A DNA stretch of 64,000 nucleotides from Falsiroseomonas stagni DSM 19981 (GCF_900114315.1 NZ_FOSQ01000001.1:908202-972201); one strand, 5' to 3'. Counted from the first letter of the stretch, positions 45,901 to 53,432 are shown. Numbers and translations are program-made. The notes: generated from the letters alone by a model not told the origin.

Positions 45901-47276
45901 CGCCGGGCCAGGCCCGTCAGCGCCGCGGCGGAGCGGGCGGAGAGCAGCAGCGGCGGCATGGCAGCCGGCCTGGCGGCCGACGGCGCCAGGGCGCCGGCCG
46001 GTGCCGGGCCGAGCAGCACGGTGGCGTTCGTGCCGCCGAAGCCGAAGGAGTTCACCCCGGCGACGCCGGCCGGCAGCAGGCTGTCCGGTTCATCGCCACG
46101 GCTGATGACGCGCAGGTTCAGGGCGGCGAAATCGATCTGCGGGTTCGGGTTGACCTGGTGCAGCGTGGGCGGGACCCGCCCCTGTTCCAGCACCAGCATC
46201 GCCTTCAGCAGGCCCGCCAGGCCCGACGCAGGCTCCAGGTGGCCGATATTCGTCTTGATGGAGCCGATCGGCAGCGGCCGAGCCCGCCCGATGGCGGCCT
46301 GGCCGATGGCCCAGGCCTCCGTCGGGTCGCCTACCTGGGTCCCGGTGCCATGCGCCTCGAAATAGGCGAGGTCGTCCGGCACGACGCCGGCTTCCGCCAT
46401 GACGCGCCGGATCAGCGCTGCCTGCGCCTCCCGGTTCGGCAGCGACAGGCCGATGGTGCGCCCCGCGCTGTTCACGCCGCTGCCGAGGATCACGCCGCGC
46501 ACCGCGTCGCCGGCGGCGATCGCGGAATCGAGCGGCTTCAGCAGCAGCGCCACCGCGCCTTCCGCCCGCACATAGCCATCCGCCGCCGCATCGAAGGCGC
46601 GGCACCGCCCGGTGGGGGACAGCATGCCGGCGCGGGAGAAGCCCACGAAGGGGAAGGGGGACAGCAGCATCTGCACGCCCCCCACCACCGCCGCATCCAG
46701 CCGGCCCCCCGCCAGCGCCGCGCAGGCTGCGTGCAGGGCGACGAGGGAGGAGGAGCAGGCGGTGTCGATCGTCTCCGCGGGGCCGCGCAGGTCGAAGACG
46801 TTGGTCAGGCGGTTCGACAGGATGGAGAGGGCATTGCCCGTCATGAAGTAGCGGTCGCCACCGGACTGGTCGGGCAGGCGTACATCCGCGTAGTCCGTCG
46901 CCGACCCGCCGACGAAGACACCGATGGCGCGGCCGGCGATGGATGAGGCGGGCCAGCCGGCATCCTCCAGCGCTTCCGCCGTCACTTCCAGCAGCACGCG
47001 CTGCTGGGGATCCATCTCCGCCGCTTCGCGCGGGGAAATGCCGAAGGCGCCGGCATCGAAGCCGCGCGCGTCGCCGATGGTGCCGGCCGCGAAGGTGTAG
47101 GACCGGCCGGGCTCGCCGCGTCGCGGGTGGAAGAAGGCATCGACCGTGAAGCGGTCGGCCGGCACCGACGTCACGGCATCGGTGCCCGCGGCCAGCATCG
47201 GCCACAGCGCATCGAGGCTCGGCGCGCCCGGCAGGCGGCAGCCCGCGCCCACGATGGCGATTGGCATGGATGGCAT
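39933..47276 (-). CDS. rkpA: highly reducing type I polyketide/fatty-acid synthase, RkpA-like
   Basis: 2447 residues from ATG 47276 (ATG 47267 and 47366 are alternatives). Domains in order follow. KS (about 4-415) has Cys 173 in DTACSSSL and the His motifs EAHGTGT and NIGHLEP. AT (540-825) has Ser 633 in GHSVGEVAAAH. DH (900-1180) has HRLGPDAVLP near 936 and Asp near 1105. A weak methyltransferase-like region (about 1200-1540) has ILEVGTAGG. A pseudo-KR segment precedes ER (1740-2050), which has HGGAGGVGLAA. KR (2065-2300) has GGTRGFGLATAKW, FSSATTAFG and QSNYVAANAA. ACP (2340-2420) has LGLDSLGAMELR. All reductive domains look intact, so it should make a saturated chain iteratively. There is no thioesterase, so the chain must leave by transfer, probably to the adjacent oxoamine synthase. 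Confidence 0.95.
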   Translation of the reverse strand: MPSMPIAIVGAGCRLPGAPSLDALWPMLAAGTDAVTSVPADRFTVDAFFHPRRGEPGRSYTFAAGTIGDARGFDAGAFGISPREAAEMDPQQRVLLEVTAEALEDAGWPASSIAGRAIGVFVGGSATDYADVRLPDQSGGDRYFMTGNALSILSNRLTNVFDLRGPAETIDTACSSSLVALHAACAALAGGRLDAAVVGGVQMLLSPFPFVGFSRAGMLSPTGRCRAFDAAADGYVRAEGAVALLLKPLDSAIAAGDAVRGVILGSGVNSAGRTIGLSLPNREAQAALIRRVMAEAGVVPDDLAYFEAHGTGTQVGDPTEAWAIGQAAIGRARPLPIGSIKTNIGHLEPASGLAGLLKAMLVLEQGRVPPTLHQVNPNPQIDFAALNLRVISRGDEPDSLLPAGVAGVNSFGFGGTNATVLLGPAPAGALAPSAARPAAMPPLLLSARSAAALTGLARRWEGRLRGQDAATVADLARGAARYRDLQPHRLVLRGRDGDALASAIAEWLRPAGLPDAFAKTEPTAGTATPGIATAVPSSAGGICFVFSGNGAQHAGMARAALAHSAAFRRAFRPVDAALAPLLGWSPLAMLRAGVSAADLTATDVAQPLLFAIQVASLGALAAQGIRPDMVLGHSVGEVAAAHAVGMLDLPAAAQLVVARSRHQQRMQGVGRMAALGAAAAEAAAMIAELGPATAGLEVAALNAPASVTLAGPAAALEALRPLAEARRHSFIPLDLDFAFHSSAMDPVRDGLLADLADLAAAPGRLPMISTVTGQALDGDAAGAPYWWGNLRQPVLFEAALRAALDRGARLFVEIGPHPVLQSYMRETFRAAAVEAAPFATLSRRDVPGQDPFPGIADRLVAGGTDPRAAPAFRGPATRRLPLTPFDRKPAWHAATPESVRLLDPDQDHRLLGFRRGSEPGIWSRALDTDLEPWLADHRLGPDAVLPAAAMLDMALAAARIRHPEAAALEVAELRILRPLALEPGRTREVRCTLDAAGAFRLESRRRLSGDAWALHAEGEAHAVTAAALSLPPRETLPDAVTIDGAAIRSLAASLGLTYGPAFGAVERVEASRGPADGLGRALVRLALPDAAPSDAGFLLHPSRLDGALQGLFGLLGEAGLPPGIGLAPVRFARLVARPGAVPPVLAEVSLVRRGARSVTARAVLRDAAGQAVARVEGAVFQMFTQAGAVPAADAAWRIALAPAAEGPPPAPALAPALDAARAAAAGMDLTEAALLLEAHVAAAAQALYAGDPAHADAPPEASPYHAFLRRALIEDGAAEPLARGGIRLLPDSALPPAEAIWRSVLAEQPGLALDLAWIAESAERLPEALRGQTRDPAPPPAEGLAMAQLAEAVAAAVGALAAAWPETRPIRILEVGTAGGVLARRVLARIAPLGRALVYVAAGDGRVALPALPPGLPAGSALTGAVWDPLSDAPPPLVADLVIGLAPAARARAGVAMAAALRRALAEGGALLLAEPLPGRVWTFVCGQDPAWWSGLGPDPAGSAGGALPDAALWTGRLADAGFRAVAAEPLGCAPWPALLLVGEAPPPPAAAPPAPPRTLLLADPASLPLADALAARLLRRGGSVARGVLGATIEATALSGVRLLCCASPDAASLPGTLAAITRLAEAAHGQASGFVLATMGGQQPAEGRHVPEAAALLGLMRVLANEMPALRPRRIDIAPGMAPAAAARRLAAELDSPVPEAEVTLGPDQRLVPRLQPAPATPPTGPLMLGLGQPGRLGTLRWEAATQRAPGPGEVAIAVEAAGLNFRDLMWAQGLLPEEVLEAGFAGPTLGMECAGTVIAAGPGVAIRPGTRVFGFAPAALAARAITRVEAITPLPDGLSAEEAATIPVAFLTALHALESCAALQAGESVLIHGGAGGVGLAALQVAQQIGARVAMTAGSPAKRAFLRAAGAELVLDSRDPGFADALRAQWPDGVDVVLNSLAGDAMERSLSLVKPFGRFVELGKRDYVENRRAPIRPLRRNASYFAVDVDELPRARPGVAARLLGQVRDRLQDGSFLPLPHAAFGPEEVEAAFRTLQASAHIGKLVIRPPAPLPAATAPWAPPAEATIVVVGGTRGFGLATAKWLAAQGARHLALISRRGAVAADEPGEEATALRDLAALGARAAIHACDATDAEALAATLAKIRAGRPIGGVVHAAAVLDDGAATAMDAARFQRVLAPKLAAAENLDRLTAADPLTLFLLFSSATTAFGNPGQSNYVAANAALEALARRRRAAGRPALAVAWGPITDVGMLAADGDKAAKLNRRLGVTAMTAAESLAMLPALLAAGEATPVLVRLGASDGRLALPIMQEPMLAALAGPAAAPAQENLRAHLATLPRPEAEALVLRLVTEEIARILRLPPDGIGADAGVTALGLDSLGAMELRGGLEQRLGVQVALSALSEELTVGTLARQIAAAAIAQPDTEATISTLMEAFEPQQGDIRAAE

Positions 47277-47453
47277 GCCCTTGCCCGTGCTGGTGCCCCT
47301 GCCGCGCAGGCCATGCCTCACCGCGCCAGGCCGCGTCGTCCGTTGTGGACGATCGGCGATCTTCATCGTGCCGTTCCCGCCCTTGTCAGACGGCTGTCTT
47401 CGGCAGGCGAGGCTGGCGGGGCGGGGCGGAACCCGGAGGAACGGCGGCCAACG

Positions 47454-48728
47454 TCAAGGATGGCCTTCATCGCGCCGCCCGACGCCCGGTTCCGGCCGTG
47501 CCAGCGCCGGCAGGGCAGGTTGCAGGGATGGCTGGCCGATCGGCCGCTGCGCGAGGCGCACCATCAGTCGATCGACCTCGATGAAATGCCGCTCCCAGCT
47601 CGGCGGCTTCCAGGCGGCCAGCCGGCCCATCTGCGCGCGGCGGCCGACGCTGTCCGACCGCGCGTAATCCAGCACGGCACTGCGCCAGGCGGAGCCGTCC
47701 AGCGGGTCGAGGTAGTCCGGCGCCGCGCCGCCCACTTCGCGCAGCGCGGGCAGGTCTGACGCGATCGCGGGAACGCCAAGCGCGAGGGCTTCGGCCAGCG
47801 GCAGGCCGAAGCCTTCGGCGAAGGAGGGAAACAGAAGCCCGCGGGCGCCGCGCAGCAGCGATGCGACCTCCCGGTCCGGCAGCGGCCCGGCTTCCCGCAC
47901 CAGGCCATCCAGCGCGCTGCAGCGCTCCAGCATGTCCAGCACGTTCTCGTTCTCCCACCCGCGGCGGCCGACCACGACCAGGCGGGGCGCAGCCGCGCCA
48001 TGGGTGCTGGCGAGCTGCCGCCAGAGGTTCAGCAGCAGGAGGTGGTTCTTGCGCGGCTCGATCGTGCCGAGCACGACGAAATAGGGGCGGAGCGCGACGG
48101 GCGGCGCTTCCACCATCGGCGGCGTGACGCCGAGCGGCGCGACCGCGACCTGGGGTGGAGAGGGACGGGCGCTGAGCCAGGGCATCAGCTCCGCCGCCGT
48201 CGCCGCGGAGTTCACGATGATCGCATCCGCCAGCGCGGCGGTGGTGACGATGCGGCGGCGGTGCTTCTCCGCATGGCCGGCGCGGGCGAATTCGGGGTGA
48301 TGGAGCGGGATCAGGTCATGGATCAGGGGCACGAAGTGGCAGCCCTGGCGACGCAGCGCCGCGATGCGCGCGGGGCGTTCCAGCGCCCGGTGCGACACCA
48401 GCAGGAAGCACTTCGGACCCGGCCGCCGCAGCGCTTCGACCAGCGCGCCGCGACCGAAGGGCAGGGACAGGCGGGCGCGGCGTGCGGAGCCGGTGGCGAT
48501 CCGCGATCCGTTCTCCCACGCCTCCTCCAGCGCCGTCACCAGTTCACGGACAAGGGAGGCGGGCAGCGCGGCGAAGCCCAGCAAGGGAACTTCGGCGACG
48601 AAGGTGCATTCAGAGGGGGCCAGGTTCGCCCAGTGGCGCGCATAGGCCAGTTCGACCCGGTCGATGCCGGACGGGGCCGTCCGATGAGCGACACTCAGCA
48701 ACCGGGAGATGTCGAGGAAGACGTGCAT
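47454..48728 (-). CDS. glycosyltransferase family 4 protein of the capsule lipid operon
   Basis: 424 residues from ATG 48728 (ATG 48764 is possible). The N-terminal HVFLDISRLLSVAHRTAPSG is followed by HDLIPLHHPEFA. The donor half has VLGTIEPRKNHLLLLNLW, VGRRGWENENV, FPSFAEGFGLPLAEALALG and ASDLPALREVGG. It resembles the TPR-glycosyltransferase and the GT4 at 18.6 kb. It is the first gene of the operon reading into the PKS (177-base gap). It may add a sugar to the capsule repeat or to the lipid. Confidence 0.85.
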   Translation of the reverse strand: MHVFLDISRLLSVAHRTAPSGIDRVELAYARHWANLAPSECTFVAEVPLLGFAALPASLVRELVTALEEAWENGSRIATGSARRARLSLPFGRGALVEALRRPGPKCFLLVSHRALERPARIAALRRQGCHFVPLIHDLIPLHHPEFARAGHAEKHRRRIVTTAALADAIIVNSAATAAELMPWLSARPSPPQVAVAPLGVTPPMVEAPPVALRPYFVVLGTIEPRKNHLLLLNLWRQLASTHGAAAPRLVVVGRRGWENENVLDMLERCSALDGLVREAGPLPDREVASLLRGARGLLFPSFAEGFGLPLAEALALGVPAIASDLPALREVGGAAPDYLDPLDGSAWRSAVLDYARSDSVGRRAQMGRLAAWKPPSWERHFIEVDRLMVRLAQRPIGQPSLQPALPALARPEPGVGRRDEGHP

Positions 48729-49042
48729 GCCTACCGCTTCCCTCGCCAGGGAGATGCCCGCCACCCGAAGATATTCGCCTGCTGGCGGGCCAAACCGCTG
48801 ATCTCCTTGGCAAGGAAGTCAATCCTGTAGCGGATGACGCTTCCCTGCTGCGCACATTAGTGTGTGAGTGTGTGCAGCGCGTCAATCTCTTTTTTTCAAC
48901 GAAATCGAAACTTTCGCGTCTTGCGTGTGCGGGATCGCGGCCAAGTTGCTGGCGGCGGTCCCTGTCCAGGCCAGCGGGTCACCCGGGCCTGTGCGTCGCG
49001 ACATGATGCCGCGCATACGTTACAGCAGCGTGCGGAGCCGTT
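48729..49042. other. 314-base regulatory gap, unusually AT-rich core
   Basis: No gene. Between 48850 and 48925 the GC content drops sharply, with an alternating GT tract (TAGTGTGTGAGTGTGTG) and a seven-T run (48890-48896). CGAAATCGAAACTTTCG-type symmetry follows at about 48900-48916. This is the only clearly AT-rich region of the window and lies upstream of the capsule lipid operon, so it is probably that operon's control region. Confidence 0.6.
48857..48885 (-). promoter_or_regulatory. candidate sigma-70 promoter of the GT-PKS operon
   Basis: On the minus strand TTGACG (48880-48885) and ACTAAT (48857-48862) are separated by 17 bases, a good housekeeping promoter match (5/6 and 4/6). The spacer is the GT/AC tract. 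The first gene starts about 125 bases downstream, leaving a leader of around 120 nt. Confidence 0.5.
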
Positions 49043-50062
49043 TCAATCCTGATCCGGGCGGATCACGTTCGTATCAAGGCCGAGCACGAGGACGTCGCGC
49101 ATCGTCTCCGCGCTTTTCCGCCGGATGTCATCCCAGGCATGGGGCGTGTGAAAGGCGCTGTGCGGCGTGATGACGACGCGCCCCTTCAGCCATTCCTCCT
49201 TCGCGCGATAGGCGGCCAGCAGGCCCGGCACCGGGTCCACCGGCGGCTCCACCGGAATGACATCGAGCCCCGCGCCAGCCAGGTGGTTCGACCGCAGCGC
49301 CGCTTCCAGCGCATTGATGTCGAGGCTGGTGCCGCGCGCGGTGTTCACTACCACGGCACCCTGCGGCAGCCAGGCGAGTTCCTTCGCGCCGATCAGGCCC
49401 CGCGTGGTGCGGGTGTCCGGCACATGGATGGACAGGATGTCGGAGCCGCGCATCAGCTCCTCCAACGTCCGGGCGCGCTGGATGCCGAGCGCGCGATCCA
49501 CGCCGTTCGGCAGGTAGGGGTCGAAGAAGCGGACCTTGAAGCCGAAGGCCTTGGCGCGCAGCGCGACGGCGGTGCCGATGCGGCCCAGGCCGACGATGCC
49601 GAAGCCCTGTTCCTGCGCGCGCTTGATCAGCGGGCTGTCCACGTAGCGCCAGGCCGCGGGCGGCGATTCGCGCTGCAGGTCATGGTGCAGGATCACGCCG
49701 CGGGTCAGCGACAGGACCAGCGACATGGCGTGGTCCGCCACCTCCATCGTGCCGTAGTCCGGCACGTTGCAGACGGTGATGCCCCGCGCCGCGCAGGCCG
49801 CGCGATCCAGCCGGTCATAGCCCACGCCCATGCGCACCACGACCTTCAGCTTCGGGAAGCGGGCGATGTGCTGCGGGCGGAGCCAGTGGCGGAAGACCAG
49901 CAGGCCGTCGACCCGGGCGCAGAGGTCGTCCGGCAGCATGTCGAGCGATTCGGTATGCGGCGCGCCGCCATGCAGCACGTCCACCGCCGGGCCGAGCACC
50001 TCCTGCTCCAGGATCGTGTCGGGATACATGCCCTCGGGTTCGAGGACGGTCAGCTGCGCCAC
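49043..50062 (-). CDS. D-isomer-specific 2-hydroxyacid dehydrogenase (C-terminal-binding-protein-like)
   Basis: 339 residues from GTG 50062, which has AGGGGGA at the right distance; GTG 50071 is too close to it. The NAD-binding motif is GFGIVGLGRIGTAVALRAKA. The signature Arg is in VVNTARGTSLD, and the catalytic Glu/His region ends at VVITPHSAFHTPHAW. The family includes phosphoglycerate, glyoxylate and formate dehydrogenases. This sequence is nearer the CtBP-like branch, whose substrates are unclear. It is followed by the AT-rich gap and lies downstream of rne. Confidence 0.88.
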   Translation of the reverse strand: MAQLTVLEPEGMYPDTILEQEVLGPAVDVLHGGAPHTESLDMLPDDLCARVDGLLVFRHWLRPQHIARFPKLKVVVRMGVGYDRLDRAACAARGITVCNVPDYGTMEVADHAMSLVLSLTRGVILHHDLQRESPPAAWRYVDSPLIKRAQEQGFGIVGLGRIGTAVALRAKAFGFKVRFFDPYLPNGVDRALGIQRARTLEELMRGSDILSIHVPDTRTTRGLIGAKELAWLPQGAVVVNTARGTSLDINALEAALRSNHLAGAGLDVIPVEPPVDPVPGLLAAYRAKEEWLKGRVVITPHSAFHTPHAWDDIRRKSAETMRDVLVLGLDTNVIRPDQD

Positions 50063-50191
50063 GCGATGCACTCCCCCTGCGCCGGTTCTTCCGGCTGGTC
50101 GGGCGCACCATCACCGGTTGGCCGCCGCATCGCAACCGGGGGGGTGGGGAGGCAGCCATGCGGCCGGCGGTGCTGCCGGCTGCCGGAACGA

Positions 50192-50254
50192 CGAAGCCGC
50201 CGGGACGGTTGTCCCGGCGGCTTCGATCAGGCGATCCCCGGGTGTTTCCCGGGG
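50192..50254 (-). terminator. paired hairpins after rne
   Basis: A perfect 15-bp stem with a 4-base loop spans 50192-50225 (GAAGCCGCCGGGAC / GTCCCGGCGGCTTC core). A perfect 7-bp stem, CCCCGGG / CCCGGGG, lies at 50236-50254. Both sit within 70 bases past the rne stop. There is no U-tract, so they may end transcription with Rho or protect the 3' end. Confidence 0.65.
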
Positions 50255-50261
50255 CGATGGA

Positions 50262-53200
50262 TCAGCGGCGCCACCAGCCCCGCTTGCGCGGAAGGTCCAC
50301 CTCTGTCCCCTCGCCCAGGACGATGGGGGCGATGGGTGGCGCGGCCACGACCTCGGGCGCCGCCGGCGCGACGGGCTCCGGCGCGGCCGGCGCAGGCGGC
50401 TCGGCCGGGGTGAAGCTCGCCTCGGCCTTGGCGCTGACGCTGGCCTCCACCGCCACCGCGGGGGCTTCCGCAACCGGGGCTTCAGCCACCAGTGCTTCGG
50501 CGACCGGGGCTTCGGCGACCGGGGCTTCGGCGACCGGGGCTTCGGCGACCGGTGCTTCGGCGACCGGTGCTTCGGCGACCGGGGCTTCGGCGACTGGTGG
50601 AACTTCGACGACGGCGGCCTGGGCAGGCGGCGCTTCAGCGACCGCCGTGACCGGGGCCTCCGGCGGGACCTCCACCGCCGCCTCCACCGGTGCCGGCGCC
50701 ACGATGGGCTGGCGGCGGGTGGTCACGGCGCGGGCGGCCGCTTCCTCCGCCGCTTCCATGGCGGAGAAGATGTCGTCCATGTGCCCGGCGAAGGGGTCGG
50801 CCGGGGTCGGCGCACGGCGCGGCGGCGGCGCGGCGGCCAGCGGGGCTTCCTCGCCCACGGCTTCCTCGCCCTCGCGCCGGCGGCGACCGCCGCGGCGGCC
50901 ACGGCGGCGACGCGCGGCGCCCTCATCCTCCACCGTCTCGGCGGCAGGCTCGGCGTCGGGCGCCGGGGCGTCCGCGACGGCGGGTTCGGCCTCCGCCACC
51001 ACCGCCGCAGTCACCTCGGCGGAGTCGTCGTCCTCGCCCTCATCCTCGGCATTGGCGCCACCGGCACCGCCCTCGACCGAGCCCTCCGGACGGCCTTCCA
51101 GGCCCTCACGACGGCCGCCACGCCGGCGACGGCGGCGGCGGCGGCGCTGGCCCTCGGCGGTGGATTCGCCCTCGGCCTCCGGCGCGCCCTCACGCGGCGC
51201 GCGGGGCTCGGCTGGCTCGCCACGGTTTTCCCCACGGGGCTCGCGCGGCTCCCGCGCTTCGCGGGGCTGCCGGGGTTCGCGCTGTTCGCGGGGTTCGCGC
51301 TGGCGGGGCGGGGGCGGGGCCTCCTCCTCCATCTCCTCCAGCGTATCGACCTCGGCTTCCTCCGGCTCCGGCGCATAGTCCATGCGCAGCGCGCTGGGGC
51401 GTTCGGCGATGGCGTCGGGGTTCTGGGCGCGGGTGCGCTCGATCCGCAGTGCCGGCGGGATCAGCGTGTCATCCGGCTGGATCAGCACGGACATCGCGTA
51501 TTTCTGCTCGATCTGGCCAAGCCGTTCGCGCTTGCGGTTCAGCAGCCACAGCATCACCGGCATGGCGACATGCACCACGATCTCGGCGGCGCGGCGCTTG
51601 GCGCCTTCCTCCTCGATCGCGCGCAGCACCTGCAGGCCGCTGCTTTCCACGCCGCGGACCAGGCCACGGCCCTGGCAATGCGGGCAGGCAACATAGGCGT
51701 GTTCGACGACGCTGGGGCGCAGCCGCTGGCGCGACATCTCCAGCAGGCCGAAATGGCTGATGCGGCCGACCTGGATGCGGGCGCGGTCCTGCTTCAGCGC
51801 CTCCTTCAGGCGGCGCTCGACCATCCCGTCATGCTTGTTCGACTCCATGTCGATGAAGTCGATGACGATGAGGCCCGCCAGGTCCCGCAGCCGCAGCTGG
51901 CGCGCGACCTCGTCGGCCGCCTCCAGGTTGGTGCGCAGCGCCGTGTCCTCGATGTGCCGGTCGCGGGTGGCGCGGCCGGAGTTCACGTCGATGGCGACCA
52001 GCGCCTCGGTCTGGTTGATGACGATGTAGCCGCCGGACTTCAGCTGCACGGTCGGGCTGTGCATGGCGTCCAGCTGCGCGTCCACGCCATGGCGGGCGAA
52101 GAGCGGCACGCCGTCCCGCACCGGGCGGACCTTGCTGGCATGGGCCGGCATCAGCATGCGCATGAATTCGCGGGCGTCGTTGTAGGCGCCCTCGCCATCC
52201 ACCAGCACTTCCTCGACGTCCTTGCCGTAGACGTCGCGGATGGACCGCTTGATGAGGTCCGCCTCCTCATAGATCAGCGCGGGGGCGGAGGAGGCGAAGG
52301 TGCGCTCCCGGATGCCGTCCCAGAGCCGCAGCAGGTATTCGCAGTCCCGCTTGATCTCGGGCTTCGGCCGCGCCGCGCCGGCGGTGCGGACGATCAGCGA
52401 CATGCCCTGCGGCAGGCCCTGTTCGTCGATGATCTCCCGCAGCCGCTTGCGGTCCGCGGCCGAGGTGATCTTGCGGGAGACGCCGCCGCCACGCGGCGAG
52501 TTCGGCATCAGGACGGAAAAGCGGCCCGCGAGCGAGATGTAGGTGGTCAGCGCCGCGCCCTTCGAGCCGCGCTCCTCCTTCACCACCTGCACCAGCATGA
52601 TCTGGCGGCGCTTGATGACTTCCTGGATCTTGTAGTGGCGCAGGAAGCGCGGCGGGATGCGGCGTTCGCGCGCGTCATCCTCCGTCGTGCCGCCCACCGT
52701 CTCCGGCGGGGGGGCATCGGCGTTGCCGACGCTCTCGTACTCGTCCTCGCGCCGATCGTCCCGGCCGCGGTCGTCCTGGCCCGGGTCGTCCTGGCCCCGA
52801 TCATCATCGGCGCGCGCCGCATCCTCCGCCGCATCGGCGGCGGCCTCGGCGGCGTCGCGTTCGGCCGCGGCGGCATAGGCGTCGTCGGCGGCGGCCTCGG
52901 CCGCCTCCGCGCTCTGCCCGGCGTCGGGCGCGGCGCTTTCCGCGGCAGGGCTCTCATCGGCCTGGCGGGGGGCGGGCGCTTCGGGGGCGGCTTCCGCCGA
53001 CACCTCCTCGAGCGTGACCTCGCCGGGGGCCTCGGCCTCGGCCTCCAGCTCCGCGGAAGCGGCGGCTTCGAGGGCGCCGTTCAGCGCCGCATCGATGTCG
53101 CGCGCCGCATCCTCGGCATCCTCGCGCTCCTGCTCCTCAAGCGCCTCGGCCTGCTGCATCTCGATGAGGCGCTGCCGGTCGGCGACGGGAAGCTGGTAGT

Positions 53201-53432
53201 AGTCGGGGTGGATTTCGCCGAAGGCGAGGAAGCCGTGCCGGTTGCCGCCGTATTCGACGAAGGCGGCCTGGAGGCTGGGTTCGACCCGCACGACGCGGGC
53301 GAGGTAGATGTTGCCCTTGAGGGGCATCCTGTTGGCCGACTCGATGTCGAAGGCTTCGAGCCGGTTGCCGTCCAGCACCACCACCCGGGTCTCTTCCGGG
53401 TGTGATGCGTCGATCAGCATGCGCTTGGTCAT
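50262..53432 (-). CDS. rne: ribonuclease E
   Basis: 1056 residues. The start TKRMLIDASHPEETRVVV is conserved in RNase E/G. The S1 domain begins at KGNIYLARVVRVEPSLQAAF. It is interrupted by an acidic, low-complexity insert of about 180 residues (roughly 85-265) containing QDDRG-like repeats, then resumes at KIQEVIKRRQIMLVQVVKEE. Catalytic Asp residues are in VAIDVNSG (near 480) and VIDFIDM (near 524). The Zn-link is CPHCQGRG (near 584). The C-terminal scaffold is disordered, with Arg-rich RRRRRRRRGG-type patches and nine VAEAP-like repeats (about 946-990). It is the mRNA-decay and rRNA-processing endonuclease and degradosome core. Confidence 0.96.
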   Translation of the reverse strand: MTKRMLIDASHPEETRVVVLDGNRLEAFDIESANRMPLKGNIYLARVVRVEPSLQAAFVEYGGNRHGFLAFGEIHPDYYQLPVADRQRLIEMQQAEALEEQEREDAEDAARDIDAALNGALEAAASAELEAEAEAPGEVTLEEVSAEAAPEAPAPRQADESPAAESAAPDAGQSAEAAEAAADDAYAAAAERDAAEAAADAAEDAARADDDRGQDDPGQDDRGRDDRREDEYESVGNADAPPPETVGGTTEDDARERRIPPRFLRHYKIQEVIKRRQIMLVQVVKEERGSKGAALTTYISLAGRFSVLMPNSPRGGGVSRKITSAADRKRLREIIDEQGLPQGMSLIVRTAGAARPKPEIKRDCEYLLRLWDGIRERTFASSAPALIYEEADLIKRSIRDVYGKDVEEVLVDGEGAYNDAREFMRMLMPAHASKVRPVRDGVPLFARHGVDAQLDAMHSPTVQLKSGGYIVINQTEALVAIDVNSGRATRDRHIEDTALRTNLEAADEVARQLRLRDLAGLIVIDFIDMESNKHDGMVERRLKEALKQDRARIQVGRISHFGLLEMSRQRLRPSVVEHAYVACPHCQGRGLVRGVESSGLQVLRAIEEEGAKRRAAEIVVHVAMPVMLWLLNRKRERLGQIEQKYAMSVLIQPDDTLIPPALRIERTRAQNPDAIAERPSALRMDYAPEPEEAEVDTLEEMEEEAPPPPRQREPREQREPRQPREAREPREPRGENRGEPAEPRAPREGAPEAEGESTAEGQRRRRRRRRRGGRREGLEGRPEGSVEGGAGGANAEDEGEDDDSAEVTAAVVAEAEPAVADAPAPDAEPAAETVEDEGAARRRRGRRGGRRRREGEEAVGEEAPLAAAPPPRRAPTPADPFAGHMDDIFSAMEAAEEAAARAVTTRRQPIVAPAPVEAAVEVPPEAPVTAVAEAPPAQAAVVEVPPVAEAPVAEAPVAEAPVAEAPVAEAPVAEAPVAEALVAEAPVAEAPAVAVEASVSAKAEASFTPAEPPAPAAPEPVAPAAPEVVAAPPIAPIVLGEGTEVDLPRKRGWWRR
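50461..50595 (-). repeat. nine 15-bp tandem repeats inside rne
   Basis: Nine in-frame units of 15 bases (consensus on the plus strand GGGGCTTCGGCGACC) encode the pentapeptide (P/L)VAEA. The middle units are nearly identical and the outer ones are diverged. Such perfect repeats expand and contract easily, so copy number should vary between strains. Confidence 0.9.

Noticed and set aside
43482-46946. 1154-codon open frame on the plus strand opposite the synthase gene
   Set aside because: It is the antisense shadow of a long high-GC gene. It has no domain motifs, and the minus-strand frame shows KS, AT and DH catalytic motifs in full.
48886-48900. Run of seven T as a plus-strand terminator
   Set aside because: No plus-strand gene precedes it and no stable stem lies immediately upstream; it is better explained as part of the AT-rich control region.
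50461-50595. Regular short repeats that at first look like a CRISPR array
   Set aside because: Units are contiguous 15-mers with no spacers and are in frame inside rne.
49830-53405. 1191-codon open frame on the plus strand opposite rne
   Set aside because: Its glycine/arginine-rich repetitive sequence is the reverse of the RNase E low-complexity regions, and the minus frame is unmistakable RNase E.
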